A stretch of 64,000 nt of DNA from Halolamina litorea. GTDB taxonomy: Archaea > Halobacteriota > Halobacteria > Halobacteriales > Haloferacaceae. Under the pieces are notes generated by a model. The model searched no databases. It had not been told where the DNA came from and was given only the letters and a program-made list of their open reading frames with translations. Below, piece by piece: positions 1-9,392 of this stretch (position 1 is its first letter; every line of letters starts with the position of its first letter). A program made the position numbers and the translations under genes. The stretch spans positions 186,001-250,000 of the forward strand of contig NZ_JANHGR010000002.1 in the NCBI RefSeq assembly GCF_026616205.1. The letters run 5' to 3'.

Positions 1-1
1 C

Positions 2-1945
2 GTCGACGCCGACAACGCCACGGGCGTCGTGATGTCCGTCCCGGCGCACTCGCCGGACGACTACGTCGCGCTGGGGGAACTCAAAGAGCGCGCCGACGAC
101 CTGACGGAGTACGGGATCGACCCCGACGCCGTCCGGGCCATCGAGCCGATCCCGATCCTCTCCGTCGAGGGCTACGGCGAGGTGCCGGCCCGCGACGCCG
201 TCGACTCCCGCGGGATCACGTCGAGCGACGACCCCGAACTGGAGGAGGCGACGAACGACCTCTACAACGCCGAGTTCCACTCCGGCGTGATGAACGACGA
301 GTACGGCGAGTTCGCCGGCGAAGTCGTCGAGGACGTGCGCGAGCGCTTCCGCGAGGCCCACGCCGGCGACGCCTTCGACACGATGCAGGAGTTCTCCGAG
401 GAGGTCGTCTGTCGCTGTGGCGGCGACGTGGAGGTGGCCTATCAGGACACCTGGTTCCTGCGCTACAACGACGAGGACTGGATGGCCAAGACCCGGAAGG
501 CCATCGCCAACCTCGACGCCATCCCCGAGAACACCCGCGGCGAGTACGAACACACCGTCGGCTGGCTGAACGAGTGGCCCTGCATCCGGAACTACGGACT
601 GGGCACGCGCCTGCCGTGGGACACGGACTTCGTCATCGAGCCGCTGTCGGACTCGACGCTGTACATGTCCTACTACACGGTCGCCCCGCACATTCAGGAC
701 GTGCCCGTCGAGGACCTGGACAAGGAGTTCTTCGACGCGATGTTCTACGGCGCCGAGGCCGTCGACGACGCCGACGAGCGCGCGCTGGAACTGGGTGAGG
801 AGTGGGACTACTGGTACCCCGTCGACTACCGGTTCTCGGGCAACGACCTGATCACGAACCACTTGACGTTCTACCTCTACCACCACGCCGAGTTCTTCCC
901 CGAGCCGAAGTGGCCACAGGGCATCGTCGTCATGGGGATGGGCCTGCTGGAGGGCCAGAAGATGTCCTCCTCGAAGGGCCACGTCGTGCTGCCCGGTGAA
1001 GCCATCTCCGAGTTCGGCGCCGACACGGTGCGGTTCTTCCTGCTGAACGCCTCCGAGCCGTGGCAGGACTACGACTGGCGCGAGGACGCCGTCGAGAGCA
1101 CGCACAACCAACTGCGGCGGTTCTACAACCGCAGCCAGGAGCTGATCGAGGGGCCCGCCGGCGACGAGGAGGCCACGAACGACGTGGACCGCTGGCTGCT
1201 CTCGAAGCTCCAGTCAACCATCGAGACGGCGACCGAGGCGATGGAGGGCTCGGAGACCCGGACCGCCACGCAGGCGGCGTTCTACGGCTTCGACGAGCAC
1301 CTGAAGTGGTACCGTCGCCGCGCCGACCTCGACCGGCCGGGCGCCCGCTGGACGCTCCGGCACGTCCTCGAAACCCGACTGCGCCTGCTGGCGCCGTTCA
1401 CGCCGTTCCTGGCGAACGAACTCCACGAGGAGCTGACGGGTACGGCCGCCGAGGACGCGCCGTGGCCCGAGGTCGACGAGGGCCTGCAGGCCCCCGACCT
1501 GGAACTGCAGGAGGCTCGTGTCCAGACGCTCGTCGACGACATCAACGAGGTCGCCGACGTGACCGACACCGACCCCGAGGTCGTCCGCATCTACGCCGCC
1601 GCCGACTGGAAGCGGCAGGTGTTCGACGCCGTCCGCGAGGTCGGCGCCGACGTGGGTGCGGTGATGAGCGAGGTCATGAGCGACCCCGACCTGCGCGAGC
1701 GCGGGAACGAGGTCAACCAGATCGCACAGGACGCCGTCGAGTTCGCCCGCGACTACGACGAGGAGGAACTCGCGGACCTGCTCGCGATGGACGAGCGTGC
1801 CGCCTACGAGAACGCCGCGCCGTTCCTCGGCCGCGAGTTCGGCGCCGAGGTCGAAGTGTACGCGGAGGACGACGAGGACGTGGTCGACCCCGCGGACCGC
1901 GCGGGCAACGCCATCCCGTTCCGGCCGGCGATCCACCTCGAGTAA
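2..1945 (+). CDS. leuS: Leucyl-tRNA synthetase, 3' part (5' end outside the window)
   Basis: Attaches leucine to tRNA-Leu in the cytoplasm. The reading frame is open from base 2, so the start lies upstream; 647 residues are visible and the nucleotide-binding HIGH region is missing. The first residues (TGVVMSVPAH) match the threonine-rich end of the editing (CP1) domain of archaeal LeuRS. The class I KMSSS loop is at 959-973 (fragment residues 320-324), followed by the anticodon-binding domain and a C-terminal extension. A CRCGG metal-binding-like motif is near fragment residues 135-139. The following gene is convergent and 55 bases away. No frameshift is seen. Identification is secure; only the N-terminal third is unavailable. 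Confidence 0.95.
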   Translation, partial: VDADNATGVVMSVPAHSPDDYVALGELKERADDLTEYGIDPDAVRAIEPIPILSVEGYGEVPARDAVDSRGITSSDDPELEEATNDLYNAEFHSGVMNDEYGEFAGEVVEDVRERFREAHAGDAFDTMQEFSEEVVCRCGGDVEVAYQDTWFLRYNDEDWMAKTRKAIANLDAIPENTRGEYEHTVGWLNEWPCIRNYGLGTRLPWDTDFVIEPLSDSTLYMSYYTVAPHIQDVPVEDLDKEFFDAMFYGAEAVDDADERALELGEEWDYWYPVDYRFSGNDLITNHLTFYLYHHAEFFPEPKWPQGIVVMGMGLLEGQKMSSSKGHVVLPGEAISEFGADTVRFFLLNASEPWQDYDWREDAVESTHNQLRRFYNRSQELIEGPAGDEEATNDVDRWLLSKLQSTIETATEAMEGSETRTATQAAFYGFDEHLKWYRRRADLDRPGARWTLRHVLETRLRLLAPFTPFLANELHEELTGTAAEDAPWPEVDEGLQAPDLELQEARVQTLVDDINEVADVTDTDPEVVRIYAAADWKRQVFDAVREVGADVGAVMSEVMSDPDLRERGNEVNQIAQDAVEFARDYDEEELADLLAMDERAAYENAAPFLGREFGAEVEVYAEDDEDVVDPADRAGNAIPFRPAIHLE

Positions 1946-2000
1946 ACCGCCGCGGCGCCGCTTTTTCCGTTCTTTCGACGCTTCCCACTACCCGCCAGCC

Positions 2001-3845
2001 TCAGCGCACGCCCCAGAAGAACGCCAGCCCGAGCGTCGTCACCACCGCCAGCAGCAACTGCAGCGGCGCACCCACCCGGACGTAGTCGCCGAACGTGTAG
2101 CCGCCGGGGCCGTACACCATGAGGTTCGTCTGGTAGCCGATCGGCGTCGTGAACGCGCTGGAGCCCGCGAACATCACACCGAGCAGGAACGTCAGTTCGT
2201 TGGCGCCGACGCGGGCGGCGGCGTCGACGGCGACGGGGATCATCAACACCACGCTCGCCGGCGGCGTGATGAGGTTGGCGAGCACCCCCGTCAGGAGGTA
2301 CACCAGTCCGAGCACGACCAGCAGCGGGAGGGCGCTCGCGCTCGCGACCAACAGCCCCGCGAGCAGTTGGTCGCCGCCGGTGCGCTGCATCGCCAGCCCC
2401 AGCGGGATCACCCCCGCGAGCAGGAAGATGACGTTCCAACTCACGGCGCCGTAGGCCTCGCTCGGCCGCAGACAGTCGGTCGCCACCATCACCACCACCC
2501 CGGCCAGCGCCGCGATGACGACGGGGAGCAGGTCGAGCGCCGCGACGCCGATGACGGCGATCAGGATGCCGAGCGCGAGCGGCGTCTTCGGGTCGAGTGG
2601 CTCCGGTTCCTCCTCGGGGGGCCGCAGTTCGTCGGGGAACTGCGTGAGCACCACGTCGCCGCGCTCGCCGAGGTGTGCGACCGCCGCGGAGGTGGTCTGG
2701 AGCAGTAGCGTGTCGCCGGCCCCCAGGGTCACCTCGCTCAGCCCCTCCCGGAGCACGCCGTCGCTACGCCGCACCGCCAGCACCGTCGTCTCGAAGCGCT
2801 CGGGGAGTTCCGTCTCGGCGACGGTCCGGCCGACCAGCCGGGACTCCGCGGGGAGCACCACCTCCGCCAGCGCGCCGGGGTGGGCAGTCTCGCTCAGGTC
2901 GGCTTCGGTGACCTCCTCACGGCTCAGTTGTCGGAGGTCGAACCCCTCGCCGACGCGGTTGACGGTCTGTCGGCTGGCCTGGACCGTCAGCACGTCGTCG
3001 GCCTCGATGCGCTGGTCGCTCCGCGGGGCGAGGTACGCCTCGCCGTTGCGGGTCAGTTGGAGGAAGTGGAACCCGTCGCCCTCGGTGGCCACGTCGACCA
3101 TCGCCGTCGCCTCCCGGACGGTCATCCCCACGAGCGGGGAGTCCTCCCGAACCCGAAGGCGGGCGAGGTGGTCCTCCAAGTCGAACGCCTCGGTCAGGTC
3201 AGAGGCGGGGTCGACCCGCGCCGGGGTGAGCCACCGGCCGACCGTGAGGAGGTAGGCCGTGCCGACCATCAACACGACGACGCCGAGTTTCGTGAACTCG
3301 AACATCGACAGGGGCGCCCCGAGGAGTTCGGCGGCGAGGTCGCTGGCGAGGACGTTCGTCGCCGTCCCAACGAGCGTGAGGGTGCCGCCGAGCATGGCGG
3401 CGTAGGAGAGCGGCAGGAGGAGCTTCGAGGGCGAGATGCCGTTCCGGTCGGCCAGCCCGGTGATCATCGGGATCAGCACGGCGACGACCGGCGTGTTGTT
3501 GATGACCCCTGCGGCGAGGCCGGTCGAGCCAACCGTCGCCCCGAGGATACGCCGTTCGTCGCCGCCGGTCAGCCGTTCGAGGTAGCCGCCGGCACGGCTG
3601 ACGATTCCCGTCCGCTGGACGCCCTCGCTGAGCATGTACATGGCGACGATGGTGAGCGTCGCCGGACTCGAGAACCCGGAGAGCGCCTCGGTGGCGCCGA
3701 TGCCGGTCCAGGGTTCGAACACCACCAACGACACCAGTACGCCGATGGCGGTGATGTCGTTGGGCAGCCACTCGGTGATAAAGAGGACCAGGGCGGCGAC
3801 GATGAGCCCGAACACGAGCAGCGTTCCGGGGGTGATCGGCGCCAT
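2001..3845 (-). CDS. SLC13/DASS-type permease with two central TrkA-C domains
   Basis: Predicted inner-membrane anion or dicarboxylate/sulfate permease of 614 residues. About five hydrophobic segments (residues 8-200) come first, then two soluble TrkA-C (RCK-C) modules at roughly 211-285 and 305-380, then a second block of membrane segments. The layout matches SLC13-type permeases that carry ligand-binding TrkA-C domains. The start has an ATG (3843-3845) with an AT-rich GTATTTAG element about 27 bases upstream on the minus strand, fitting a leaderless transcript. The substrate cannot be read from sequence; sulfate, dicarboxylates or sodium-coupled anions are all possible. Confidence 0.85.
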   Translation of the reverse strand: MAPITPGTLLVFGLIVAALVLFITEWLPNDITAIGVLVSLVVFEPWTGIGATEALSGFSSPATLTIVAMYMLSEGVQRTGIVSRAGGYLERLTGGDERRILGATVGSTGLAAGVINNTPVVAVLIPMITGLADRNGISPSKLLLPLSYAAMLGGTLTLVGTATNVLASDLAAELLGAPLSMFEFTKLGVVVLMVGTAYLLTVGRWLTPARVDPASDLTEAFDLEDHLARLRVREDSPLVGMTVREATAMVDVATEGDGFHFLQLTRNGEAYLAPRSDQRIEADDVLTVQASRQTVNRVGEGFDLRQLSREEVTEADLSETAHPGALAEVVLPAESRLVGRTVAETELPERFETTVLAVRRSDGVLREGLSEVTLGAGDTLLLQTTSAAVAHLGERGDVVLTQFPDELRPPEEEPEPLDPKTPLALGILIAVIGVAALDLLPVVIAALAGVVVMVATDCLRPSEAYGAVSWNVIFLLAGVIPLGLAMQRTGGDQLLAGLLVASASALPLLVVLGLVYLLTGVLANLITPPASVVLMIPVAVDAAARVGANELTFLLGVMFAGSSAFTTPIGYQTNLMVYGPGGYTFGDYVRVGAPLQLLLAVVTTLGLAFFWGVR

Positions 3846-3919
3846 TTGCGCTCGCTTCGCTCGCCCCCACTAAATACCCGTCCACCGGGACCGGCGGGGT
3901 CCCGCGGCGAACCGGCCGA

Positions 3920-4909
3920 TCAGGCCAGTCCGAGCAGGTCGAAGCTGGTGCCGTTCCCCTCGGCCTCGGCGTGCTCGTAGACGACGTGGGCGGCGGCGAC
4001 GTCCTGGATCGCCAGCCCGGTCGAGTCGAAGACGGTCACGCCGTCCTCGGTGGTGCGGCCGGCCTTGTCGCCGACGATGATCTCGCCGATCTCGCCGTAG
4101 ATGTCGTCGTCGTCGAGGATCCCCTGGCTCCACGGGACGTTGATCTCGCCGGAGTGGGTACACTGGGCGTAGTCGTCGATGACCAGCTTCGCGTTCTGGA
4201 GGATCTCGTCGGCGATCTCGTGTTTCCCCTCGGCGTCGGCGCCCATCCCGTTGATGTGGGTGTGCTCGCCCACGTCGTCGGGGCCGACGATCGGGTCACG
4301 AACGGGCGTGACCGTCGAGAGCACGTCACAGTGGCCGGCCTCGCTGATCGAGCCCTCGCGCACGTCGAAGCGGTCCTCGAAGGCATCGATGAAGGCGGCG
4401 ACGCGGGCGTCGTCGAGGTCCGAGACGACGACCTCCTCGATATCCCGGACCTCGGAGATGGCCTCCAGTTGGGTGTAGGCCTGCACGCCCGCGCCGACGA
4501 TCCCGAGCGAGGAGGCGTCGGGGTGGGCGAGTCGGTGAGTGGCGACGGCGGCGGCCGCGCCGGTGCGCTGCATCGTGAGTTCGGTACCGTCCATGATCGA
4601 CAGGGGGAACGCGTTCTCCGGCTCGGAGTAGATCATCGTCCCCATCACGGTCGGCAGGTCGAACTGCTCCTCGTTGTCGGTGTGGACGTTGACCCACTTG
4701 ATCCCGGCGGCGTCCCAGTCGCCGGCGTCGAGGTAGGCCGGCATCGATCGGAAGTCGCCGTTGTACTGGGGCAGGTCGATGTAGGACTTCGCGGGCATCT
4801 TCGCGTCGCCCCGCTCGTAGGCGGCAAAGGCCTCCTCGATGGCCGGGATCAGCTCCGACATCGAGGTGTTGTGGTGAACGTCCTCGCTATTGAGAAGCAG
4901 CGTTTCCAT
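3920..4909 (-). CDS. Ornithine cyclodeaminase / alanine dehydrogenase family protein
   Basis: NAD(P)-dependent enzyme of the ornithine cyclodeaminase/mu-crystallin superfamily, 329 residues. A substrate-binding N-terminal domain includes the GIKWVNVH stretch with its conserved lysine, and a Rossmann motif (GIVGAGVQAYTQ) follows near residue 135. Archaeal members include alanine dehydrogenases as well as true ornithine cyclodeaminases, and the two cannot be told apart here. I chose the ATG at 4907-4909 rather than the GTG two codons upstream because a TTAA-containing TATA-like element (4933-4942) lies about 28 bases before it. The gene is monocistronic. Confidence 0.85.
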   Translation of the reverse strand: METLLLNSEDVHHNTSMSELIPAIEEAFAAYERGDAKMPAKSYIDLPQYNGDFRSMPAYLDAGDWDAAGIKWVNVHTDNEEQFDLPTVMGTMIYSEPENAFPLSIMDGTELTMQRTGAAAAVATHRLAHPDASSLGIVGAGVQAYTQLEAISEVRDIEEVVVSDLDDARVAAFIDAFEDRFDVREGSISEAGHCDVLSTVTPVRDPIVGPDDVGEHTHINGMGADAEGKHEIADEILQNAKLVIDDYAQCTHSGEINVPWSQGILDDDDIYGEIGEIIVGDKAGRTTEDGVTVFDSTGLAIQDVAAAHVVYEHAEAEGNGTSFDLLGLA

Positions 4910-4970
4910 GGCCACGCGTACCGTTGGGGGCCCCTTAACTGTGTCACAATCACCGTCGAGCGGCGTCGTG

Positions 4971-5777
4971 TCAGCCCTCGAAACCGCCGGCCATCAGTGC
5001 GTCGTCGACGCTCGCGTCGTCGTGGATCACGGCTGACACCGCCGCCGCGATCTGTTCTGGGTCCTCGTGCTGGAAGATGCTCCGGCCCATCGAGACGCCG
5101 CTCGCGCCGGCGTCCATCGCGCCGCGGACCATCTCGACGGTCTGGCGGTTCGTCCCCTTGCTGCCGCCGGCGATCAGCACCGGCAGGTCGGTCGACTCGA
5201 CGACGTGCTCGAAGCTCTCGGCGTCGCCGGAGTAGCCCGTCTTTACGAGGTCGGCACCGAGCTCCTCGCCGAGTCGGACCGCGTGGCCGAGCGCCTCGGG
5301 GTCGGTGCTGTCGACGCCCTCCCCGCGGGCGTAGGTCATCGCCAGCACGGGCACGCCGTACTCGCGTGCGTCCTTCGTGACCTCGGCGAGTTGCTCGATC
5401 TGTTTCGGTTCGTGCTGATTGCCGACGTTGAGGTGGAGAGAGACGGCGTCGGCGCCGGCCTGCACGGCCTCCTTGACGGTCCCGGTGACGCGCTTGTCGT
5501 CGGCGTCGGGGCCGATGCTGGTCGAGGCGTTCAGGTGCACGACGTAGCCCGCGCCGTTCTTGTTCGGGTGGACGCGTGGGGCGATCCCTTTCTGGGTCAG
5601 GACGGCGTCGGCGCCGCCGCGGGTGACGGCGTCGATGGTCGATTCGATGTCGGCCAGCCCCTGGACGGCCCCGAGGGTGATCCCGTGGTCCATCGGGACC
5701 ATCAGGATCTTCCCGTCGGTGGAGAGGCGGTCGAGTCGTGCGGCTCTGCCGGCGTCGGTGGGTGTGTGTCGGGTCAT
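4971..5777 (-). CDS. aroA': 2-amino-3,7-dideoxy-D-threo-hept-6-ulosonate synthase (class I aldolase family)
   Basis: A 268-residue class I aldolase of the DhnA/FbaB family. In archaea lacking DAHP synthase this enzyme condenses aspartate semialdehyde with a sugar phosphate to begin the alternative route to 3-dehydroquinate. Sequence signs are MVPMDHGITLG near the N-terminus, the Schiff-base lysine region DLVKTGYSG, and the phosphate-binding IAGGSKG and GVSMGRSIF loops. Being next to trpCBA supports the aromatic role over a fructose-bisphosphate aldolase role, although that alternative cannot be excluded. The frame continues 44 codons upstream, but the extra part is arginine-rich and unlike the family, so the ATG at 5775-5777 is preferred. 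Its partner dehydroquinate synthase II is at 35197-36378. Confidence 0.85.
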   Translation of the reverse strand: MTRHTPTDAGRAARLDRLSTDGKILMVPMDHGITLGAVQGLADIESTIDAVTRGGADAVLTQKGIAPRVHPNKNGAGYVVHLNASTSIGPDADDKRVTGTVKEAVQAGADAVSLHLNVGNQHEPKQIEQLAEVTKDAREYGVPVLAMTYARGEGVDSTDPEALGHAVRLGEELGADLVKTGYSGDAESFEHVVESTDLPVLIAGGSKGTNRQTVEMVRGAMDAGASGVSMGRSIFQHEDPEQIAAAVSAVIHDDASVDDALMAGGFEG

Positions 5778-5871
5778 GAGTCGGTGTGTCGCGTGCCGGC
5801 AGCGTTCGGCCGGCTGGTGGGTGTGGTAATCTGTGGCAACCGGGGGCTTGAGCGTTGCGCTCCTTCTCGCC

Positions 5872-6744
5872 CTATTGGCCTTCCGCTTCCGGTGATTCAC
5901 GGGCGCCACGCAGCGCCCCCTGCTTCAGTTCGTGAGCCTTCTCCCGCAGGTCGCCGGCCACGTCGGCGGTGGCGCGGTCGTTCTCGACGCCGTCGGCGAT
6001 GATGTCGACCAGCGCGGAGCCGACGATGATGCCGTCGGCGCCCGCCGAGACGACCCGCGCGGCGTGGTCGCCGCTGGAGATGCCGAACCCGACTGCCTTC
6101 GGCACGTCCCAGTCGGCGATCCGGGCGAGGCTCTCCGCGGTCTGGTCGGACACGTCAGCCTGAGCGCCCGTGACGCCCATGCGGGCCTGCACGTACACGT
6201 AGCCCGAGACCTGCTCGCGGATCGTGTCGAGGCGGGCCTCGGTCGTCGTCGGCGCGACGATGAACACGAGGTCGAGGTCGAACTCGTCGCAGGCCGCGCG
6301 CAGGTCGTCGGCCTCCTCGGCGGGCAGGTCCGGGATGACGAAGCCGTCGATGCCGACCTCGGCGGCGCGCTTCACGAACGGGCGCGGGCCGGGGGCCTCG
6401 TAGTCGCCCTCGCCCGCCTTGGTGCCGGAATCGGCGCCGTAGCGGAACAGGAGGTTGTAGTAGGTCATGCAGACCAGCGGCACGTCCACGTCGAGGTCCT
6501 CGACGAACTCGAAGTACGCCTCGGGGGTGATACCGCCCGACAGCGAGCGGACGACCGCCTTCTGGATCGTCGGCCCCTCGGCGATCGGCTCCGAGAAGGG
6601 CAGGCCGAGTTCGATGCAATCGGCGCCGCCCTCGACGAGGGCTTCGACGTACTGCTTCGAGGACGCGATGTCGGGGTCGCCGACGGCGAGATAGGGAATG
6701 AACGCCGGGTCGTCCGTCGCGAACGCCTCGGGGAGTCGGCTCAT
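5872..6744 (-). CDS. trpA: Tryptophan synthase alpha subunit
   Basis: Cleaves indole-3-glycerol phosphate and passes indole to TrpB. It has 290 residues in a TIM barrel. The catalytic glutamate is E45 in [11 protein letters not shown]. The residue matching the E. coli catalytic Asp60 is a glutamate (E56 in PIAEGPT), a conservative change noted under findings. Phosphate-binding glycines appear in GFGISSG and IVGSALV. The ATG at 6742-6744 overlaps the trpB stop codon in an ATGA junction, so it is the last, translationally coupled gene of trpCBA. Confidence 0.96.
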   Translation of the reverse strand: MSRLPEAFATDDPAFIPYLAVGDPDIASSKQYVEALVEGGADCIELGLPFSEPIAEGPTIQKAVVRSLSGGITPEAYFEFVEDLDVDVPLVCMTYYNLLFRYGADSGTKAGEGDYEAPGPRPFVKRAAEVGIDGFVIPDLPAEEADDLRAACDEFDLDLVFIVAPTTTEARLDTIREQVSGYVYVQARMGVTGAQADVSDQTAESLARIADWDVPKAVGFGISSGDHAARVVSAGADGIIVGSALVDIIADGVENDRATADVAGDLREKAHELKQGALRGARESPEAEGQ

Positions 6745-8024
6745 AGCCCCCCCGCGAACTCGCTCATGTCCGGCGCGTTCGGGATGTCGCGCTTGTCGGT
6801 CTCCTCGATGACGGTTTCGAGGTCCTTGTCGCCGCGACCGGAGAGGTTGACGACGATCCGGTCGCCGAGCGCCTCGCGGGCACCCTCGTCGGGGTCCGCG
6901 TCGGGGCCGAGTTGTTCCTCGAGGTACGCCAGCGCGTGGGAACTCTCCAATGCGGGGATGATCCCCTCCTCCTGGGAGAGCCGGTGGAACGCTTCGAGCG
7001 CGGCGTCGTCGCCGACGTTGACGGCGCCGACGCGGTCCTCGTCGACGAGATAGGCCAGTTCGGGCCCGACACCGGCGTAGTCGAGGCCGGCCGAGACGGA
7101 GTGGGACTCGACGATCTGGCCCCACTCGTCCTGTAGCACCTTCGTGCGGGCGCCGTGGAGGACGCCCTGCCCGCCCGTCGAGAGCGAGGCGGAGTTGGGT
7201 GCGACGCCCTCCTCCTCGTCGACGGCGAGCGAGGAGCCCCCGGCCTCGACGGCCAGCAGGCTCACGTTCTCGTCGTCGACGAACCGCGCGAACGCGCCCA
7301 TCGTGTTCGAGCCGCCGCCGGCACAGGCGACGACCGAGTCCGGGAGCGTGCCGAACTGCTCCTCGGACTGCTTGCGCGCCTCCTCGCTGATGACCGACTG
7401 GAACTCCCGAACCATCTCCGGGAACGGCGCGGGGCCGACGACGCTGCCGACGACGTAGTGGGTGTCGTCGACGTTGGTCGCCCAGTCCCGCATCGTCTCG
7501 CTGATGGCCTCCTTGAGGGTGCCTCGCCCCGCCGTGACGGGGTTGAGCTCGGCGCCGTTGATGCGCATGCGGAAGACGTTGGGCCGCTGGCGGCCGATGT
7601 CGGTCTCTCCCATGTAGATCTCACAGGGCATGTCGAGGTGGGCCGCCGCCATCGCCGTCGCGGTGCCGTGCTGGCCCGCGCCGGTCTCGGCGACGATGCG
7701 CTCCTTGCCCATGTACTTCGCCAGCAGCACCTGCCCCAGCGCGTTGTTGAGCTTGTGGGCGCCGCCGTGGACGAGGTCCTCGCGTTTGAGGTAGACCTCC
7801 CGCCCGTAGCGTTCCGAGAGGTGTTCGGCGTGCTGGAGCGGCGTCGGCCGGCCGCCGAACTGTCGCAGACGCTCGCGGAACTCGTCCACGAAGCCGTCCT
7901 CGTTCTCCAGCACGTAGCGCTCGTAGGCGTCCCGCAGCTCCTCGATTGCGGGCATCAGCGCCTCGGGCACGTACTGGCCCCCGTACTCCCCGAACTTCCC
8001 GTCCGCGGCTGAATCAGAACTCAT
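6741..8024 (-). CDS. trpB: Tryptophan synthase beta subunit
   Basis: PLP enzyme joining indole and serine to make tryptophan. It has 427 residues. The N-terminal [10 protein letters not shown] motif, the PLP lysine in [12 protein letters not shown], and the glycine-rich phosphate clamp GGGSNTMG are all present. The length and the GGQYVPE motif match the TrpB1 type that pairs with TrpA rather than the stand-alone TrpB2 type. Both ends overlap neighbours by ATGA junctions (with trpC at 8021-8024 and trpA at 6741-6744), so the three proteins come from one message. Confidence 0.97.
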   Translation of the reverse strand: MSSDSAADGKFGEYGGQYVPEALMPAIEELRDAYERYVLENEDGFVDEFRERLRQFGGRPTPLQHAEHLSERYGREVYLKREDLVHGGAHKLNNALGQVLLAKYMGKERIVAETGAGQHGTATAMAAAHLDMPCEIYMGETDIGRQRPNVFRMRINGAELNPVTAGRGTLKEAISETMRDWATNVDDTHYVVGSVVGPAPFPEMVREFQSVISEEARKQSEEQFGTLPDSVVACAGGGSNTMGAFARFVDDENVSLLAVEAGGSSLAVDEEEGVAPNSASLSTGGQGVLHGARTKVLQDEWGQIVESHSVSAGLDYAGVGPELAYLVDEDRVGAVNVGDDAALEAFHRLSQEEGIIPALESSHALAYLEEQLGPDADPDEGAREALGDRIVVNLSGRGDKDLETVIEETDKRDIPNAPDMSEFAGGL

Positions 8025-8779
8025 GCGTTGACAAAATCGCTCGTGTTCTCCCGTGGGTCGCCGTCCATGATAGCGGTGCCGATGAGCAGGCCGTCGGCGC
8101 CCGCCTCGCGCATCCGCCGGACCTCCGCGGCCGACGAGATACCCGATTCCGCGAGCAGCGTCGCCGACTCGGGCACGGCAGGCGCGACCGCCTCGAACGT
8201 CCCGAGGTCGGTCTCCAGCGCGGCCAGATCGCGGTTGTTGATCCCGATGATCTCCGCGCCGGCGTCGACGGCCGCCGCGACCTCGTCCTCGCTGTGGACT
8301 TCGACCAGTACCCCCATCCCGCGCTCCCGGGCGGCGTCGATCATCGGCGCCAGGTCGTCGCCGAGGAAGCGGGCGATCAGCAGCACCACGTCGGCCTCGA
8401 CGGCGTCCAACTGGGACTCCGTCAGGAGGAAGTCCTTGCGCAGGACGGGCACGTCGACGGCCTCGCGGACGCGCTCGTAGTTCTCGACGCTCCCCCCGAA
8501 GTGCTCGGGTTCGGTGAGCACCGAGAGCGCGGCGGCGCCGCCGGCGACCATCTCCCGAGCCAGTTCGACCGGGTCGCCCTCGTTGGTCCCCTCCGTCGTG
8601 GGGCTGGTGGGCTTGACCTCGGCGACGACCGGGTTCCGGCCGTCGGCCTTGGCGGCGTCGAAGGCCGCCGGGAGCGACCGAGCGTCGTCCACGGCCACCC
8701 GCGACGACCCGCCGGGGCGCTCCCGGGCGGCGTCGAGGATGGACTGCACCGCGGGCGCCACCTCGTTGCTGCTGTTCAT
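8021..8779 (-). CDS. trpC: Indole-3-glycerol phosphate synthase
   Basis: Closes the indole ring from CdRP, the step before TrpAB. It has 252 residues in a TIM barrel. Catalytic motifs include VAEVKPTSP (lysine near residue 55), [11 protein letters not shown], the VLRKDFLL lysine, and LLAESGIS. It is the first gene of trpCBA. The start is an ATG at 8777-8779 with the AT-rich TATA-like element TTTTGAA on the minus strand at 8805-8811, about 29 bases upstream, so the message should be nearly leaderless. A palindromic TGTACA site lies between that box and the start. Other trp genes (trpD, E, G, F) are not in this window. Confidence 0.96.
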   Translation of the reverse strand: MNSSNEVAPAVQSILDAARERPGGSSRVAVDDARSLPAAFDAAKADGRNPVVAEVKPTSPTTEGTNEGDPVELAREMVAGGAAALSVLTEPEHFGGSVENYERVREAVDVPVLRKDFLLTESQLDAVEADVVLLIARFLGDDLAPMIDAARERGMGVLVEVHSEDEVAAAVDAGAEIIGINNRDLAALETDLGTFEAVAPAVPESATLLAESGISSAAEVRRMREAGADGLLIGTAIMDGDPRENTSDFVNA

Positions 8780-8782
8780 AGT

Positions 8783-8811
8783 TGTACACTAATGTACGGA
8801 ACTGTTCAAAA
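8783..8811 (-). promoter_or_regulatory. trpCBA promoter with TGTACA palindrome (candidate TRP-box operator)
   Basis: On the plus strand GTACA (8784-8788), four bases CTAA, and TGTAC (8793-8797) form a perfect inverted repeat. The left half read with its flank is TGTACA (8783-8788), identical to the TRP-box core I recall as bound by TrpY in Methanothermobacter. The minus-strand TATA-like TTTTGAA is at 8805-8811 and the trpC ATG at 8777-8779. The repeat therefore sits where repressor binding would block initiation. The repeat and spacing are visible; regulation by a TrpY-type protein is inference. Confidence 0.6.
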
Positions 8812-8884
8812 GGCTTGCGACCCCGGGCCACACGATCGCCCGTCGCCGCCGGGTTCAAGGCCGCGAGCCACCTTCCTCCGGGCG

Positions 8885-9337
8885 ATGGAAGACGCCGGTA
8901 TCTACTCCCGCGAGTCGACGGTCCTCGGCCGCCCCCTCCAGATCGCGGTCGCCAGCGGACAGGTGATCGACGTGTCGTTCCCCGACCGGGTGCCCGACGA
9001 TGCGGAGTCGGACCACGAGATCCTCGCCCGCCTGTTCGCCTACCTCGACGGCGAGCGCGACGACTTCGCGGAGGTCGAGGTGGCGATAACGGTCCCGACC
9101 GACCAGCGTGCGGTGCTCAAGGCGGTCTGCCAGATCCCCTACGGCGAGACCGGCACTGCGCGGCAGGTGGCCATGATGGCGAACCTCGACCCCGACGACG
9201 AGGACGACGCCCAGACCGTCAGGAGCGCGATCCGGGCCAACCCGGTCCCGATCCTCGTCCCCGACCACCGCGTCGAGGACGTGCCCGGGGCGACGCCGGA
9301 CGACGTGGCGGCAACGCTCCGAGACCTCGAGCGGTAG
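8885..9337 (+). CDS. MGMT/alkyltransferase-like protein lacking the acceptor cysteine
   Basis: A 150-residue protein with the C-terminal DNA-binding fold of O6-alkylguanine-DNA alkyltransferases: [13 protein letters not shown] (the PYGE helix), an arginine-finger-like [10 protein letters not shown], and the active-site loop. The loop reads VPDHRVED, where active enzymes have PCHRV. Asp127 thus replaces the methyl-accepting cysteine, so suicide alkyl transfer is not expected. Alkyltransferase-like (ATL) proteins bind alkylated DNA without repairing it and usually carry Trp at this site; Asp is different. The gene is divergent from trpC with 105 bases between starts. A lesion-sensing role is inference. 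Confidence 0.8.
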   Translation: MEDAGIYSRESTVLGRPLQIAVASGQVIDVSFPDRVPDDAESDHEILARLFAYLDGERDDFAEVEVAITVPTDQRAVLKAVCQIPYGETGTARQVAMMANLDPDDEDDAQTVRSAIRANPVPILVPDHRVEDVPGATPDDVAATLRDLER

Positions 9338-9392
9338 GCGAGAACGGCGACGGAACCGGTGAGAACGGCGGCGACCGCGAGAACGAGGCCGA

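Noticed and set aside
8885-9337. Active O6-alkylguanine-DNA alkyltransferase
   Set aside because: The acceptor cysteine is Asp127 (PDHR), so suicide repair activity is not expected; it is called alkyltransferase-like.
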